The notes under the pieces are model-generated. The model was not told the DNA's origin. It was given only the letters and a program-made list of their open reading frames with translations, and did no database searches. Of a stretch of DNA of 32,163 nucleotides, positions 30,418 through 32,163 are shown in pieces. The stretch spans positions 1 to 32,163 of the forward strand of contig JADFXD010000032.1 of assembly GCA_015233725.1 (NCBI GenBank). Direction: 5' to 3'. The stretch comes from Nitrospirota bacterium. Lineage in GTDB: Bacteria > Nitrospirota > Thermodesulfovibrionia > Thermodesulfovibrionales > Magnetobacteriaceae. Position 1 is the stretch's first letter. Each line of letters begins with the position of its first letter. The position numbers and the translations under genes were made by a program.

Positions 30418-32163
30418 TTTTTCTTTTTTCCTAAAGAGCCACGCTACCGTATCATCAAACAGCTCGTATGCGGCTGGTACTGCAAAGAGCGTCAAAAATA
30501 GCGATGTGGTGAGTCCTCCGATTGTGGCGATGGCCATTGGGGAGCGTGTCTCCGATCCCTCGCCAACGCCGAGGGCTATGGGCAGCATACCAAAGATCAT
30601 GGCAACCGTGGTCATCAGTATGGGGCGAAGGCGCACGGGACAGGCCTCGCATAGAGCGTCATGGGTCTTGTAACCACGCTCCCTCAGCGTATTGGTGTAG
30701 GCGACAATGAGTATGGAGTTCTTCTTGACAAGCCCCATCAGGAGGATCAACCCAATGAAGCTGAATATGTTAAGCGTCTTGCCGGTTAACAAGAGCGCCC
30801 CAAAGGCGCCGATAAAGGACAGCGGCATCGCCAAAAGCACCGTCACGGGGTGTATGAAGCTCTCAAACTGCGCGGCAAGTATCATGTAGGCCATGACCAC
30901 GCCAAGGAATATGGCTATGCTCAGGTAATAAAAGGACTCTCCCATGAACTCGGCAATCCCCTTGTAAATCGTGGTGTACTCCGGTGGCAGCACGCTGTTG
31001 GCGATGTCGTCAAGTTGTGATGTTGCCTGTCCCAGGGGGATGCCTTCCAGGTTTGCAAACAAGAAGATGGCCCTCTGTCTATTCACCCTTATGATACTTG
31101 TCGCTGAGGCGCCCTCTATGACCGTTACCACATTTGACAACTCTATGAGCGCCCCGCTCCTGGAGCGAACGTAGAGACCTTCAATCTTATTGGGCTGTGC
31201 CCTGTCCTGTGGGTTTAGCCTGACCCTGACGTCATAGCGTCTGCCCTTGGAGGTGTCCTTGTAGTGTGTGATATCGGCCTCCCCTCCGATGAGGACGTTT
31301 ATGGCCTCTGCCACCGTTGCTACATCCACGCCCAACTCCGCCGCCCTGTCCCTGTCAATAATGACGCGCACCTCGGGCTTGCCCAACTCAAAGGAGGTAT
31401 CGACGTCAACGATCCCCGGCAGCTTTGAAAACCTGCCGACTATCTCCTGCGTATAGGTGTTGAGGGCGCTTAGGTCACTGCCCCTGATGATAAACTGGAT
31501 TGGCGCGTTTCTCAGCCCCCCCCCTACGATTGCGACATCCTCGGCGGTTGCCTTAAGCCCGGGGATCGTCTGGGACAGCGCCCTTCTGACATCCGCCTTT
31601 ATCTGCTCCTGGGTCTTCTTTCTCTCGCTGATGGGCGGCAACCCAACAAACATTGAGGCCTTGTTGATCTCTGACGACATCTCATATCCCTGTGCATAGA
31701 ACAAGCTCTTGACCTCAGGCAGGCCACTTACAATGGCCTCGGCCTTCTTAAACATACTGTCAACGGCCTCCACGGAGTAATCAACAGGGGCCTGCAACCG
31801 CACCACAAAACGCCCCTGGTCCTCCGGCGGCACCATCTCCTTGCCGATGAACTTCGTGATATACAGGCTAAAGGCAAATATGCACCCCGCCAGAAACAGC
31901 ACCTTTAACCGGTGCCTCAAGGCCACGATCAACATCCTCTTGTACAGGCGTTCAAGGTAGGCGTAGAAGGTCTCAAACCACCTGTGAAACCAACTATTAG
32001 CGGCTTTTTCGGGCTGCCGCGGACGTATAAACCTGGATGCGAGCATCGGCGTCAACGTAAACGAAACAAGCATGGATACCATAACGGAAAAGACCACGGT
32101 TAATGCAAACTGCAGGAAGAACCTCCCAATAAGCCCCTTCATAAAGGCCACGGGCAGAAATAT
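30394..32163 (-). CDS. RND-family efflux pump, inner-membrane subunit (C-terminal part, runs off the window)
   Basis: The frame is open to the window end, with IFLPVAFMKGLIGRFFLQFA coming from mid-protein of an HAE1-type RND transporter, so about 590 C-terminal residues are present. It shows transmembrane segments TLTPMLASRF, the periplasmic porter region (RVIIDRDRAAELGVDVATV), then YMILAAQFESFIHPVTVLLA, GLVKKNSILIVAY, RLRPILMTTVAMIFGMLPIA and a final segment with LTLFAVPAAYELF. It exports small molecules using the proton gradient with an adaptor and outer-membrane channel. The last codons (KKEKGSGAAPR) are read from repeat copy J, so the C-terminus has been replaced or extended by the repeat. 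Confidence 0.93.
   Translation of the reverse strand: MFLPVAFMKGLIGRFFLQFALTVVFSVMVSMLVSFTLTPMLASRFIRPRQPEKAANSWFHRWFETFYAYLERLYKRMLIVALRHRLKVLFLAGCIFAFSLYITKFIGKEMVPPEDQGRFVVRLQAPVDYSVEAVDSMFKKAEAIVSGLPEVKSLFYAQGYEMSSEINKASMFVGLPPISERKKTQEQIKADVRRALSQTIPGLKATAEDVAIVGGGLRNAPIQFIIRGSDLSALNTYTQEIVGRFSKLPGIVDVDTSFELGKPEVRVIIDRDRAAELGVDVATVAEAINVLIGGEADITHYKDTSKGRRYDVRVRLNPQDRAQPNKIEGLYVRSRSGALIELSNVVTVIEGASATSIIRVNRQRAIFLFANLEGIPLGQATSQLDDIANSVLPPEYTTIYKGIAEFMGESFYYLSIAIFLGVVMAYMILAAQFESFIHPVTVLLAMPLSFIGAFGALLLTGKTLNIFSFIGLILLMGLVKKNSILIVAYTNTLRERGYKTHDALCEACPVRLRPILMTTVAMIFGMLPIALGVGEGSETRSPMAIATIGGLTTSLFLTLFAVPAAYELFDDTVAWLFRKKEKGSGAAPR
30398..30433 (+). terminator. GC-rich repeat copy J, plus strand
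   Basis: GGGGCGG-ct-CCGCTCC (30401-30416), paired with one G-U in the plus-strand RNA, is followed by CTTTTTCTTTTTTC. It lies directly after the InlB-type fragment, as a terminator would, and overlaps the 3' codons of the RND gene on the other strand. The first hairpin is absent. Confidence 0.6.

Overview
The window is about 32 kb of a bacterial chromosome with moderate GC content, carrying core metabolism genes and, between them, large signalling or NTPase genes of accessory type. Double-membrane features (a predicted lipoprotein, an RND exporter and its membrane-fusion subunit), an IlvD of the oxygen-labile [4Fe-4S] type, NfnAB-like transhydrogenase subunits and a small archaeal/thermophile-like LeuD suggest an anaerobic or microaerophilic Gram-negative. 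The mixture, with WD40/NACHT genes, resembles deep-branching groups such as Nitrospirota. That placement is inference and no marker here proves it.

Layout. 0.1-3.6 kb (+): a late haem operon, hemE-hemH (4-nt overlap)-hemY-type PPO. 3.7-5.9 kb (+): a small DUF465/YdcH-like gene and ilvD. 6.0-10.9 kb: a small coiled-coil/membrane protein (-) and a divergent 1482-residue protein (+) with phosphoesterase, NACHT, pentapeptide and 14 WD40 repeats. 11.0-14.7 kb (-): a DUF3999-like exported protein, a broken deoxyribosyltransferase/TIR-like gene, a frameshifted AAA ATPase, then tRNA-Glu and tRNA-Lys behind a consensus promoter. 14.8-17.6 kb (-): nfnA-nfnB-leuD. 17.7-24.5 kb (-): a tight four-gene operon of GAF-histidine kinase-PilZ, a lipoprotein with 14 WD40 repeats, a membrane segment and a STAND-type ATPase, a second ATPase of the same type, and a three-span membrane protein. 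24.7-26.2 kb (-): an HDOD-GAF regulator. 26.5-29.0 kb (+): larC overlapping an RND adaptor. 29.4-32.2 kb: a coiled-coil membrane protein (-), a broken InlB-type repeat domain (+), and the C-terminal half of an RND pump (-) that runs off the window.

A family of GC-rich repeats recurs between the genes: a GGGGTC/GACCCC hairpin, a linker, a GGGGCGG/CCGCCCC hairpin, then a T/C-rich tail. Eight of ten clear copies lie just 3' of a same-strand gene, as intrinsic terminators would. Their first hairpin shows compensatory base changes between copies.

The best candidates for an undescribed system are the four-gene kinase / WD40-membrane-STAND / ATPase / membrane-protein operon, which looks like a trans-envelope sensing machine, and the separate phosphoesterase-NACHT-WD40 protein, which has the sensor-switch-effector layout of bacterial NLR-like immune proteins. 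Neighbouring broken ATPase and nucleotide-enzyme genes next to tRNA genes suggest a decaying accessory island.
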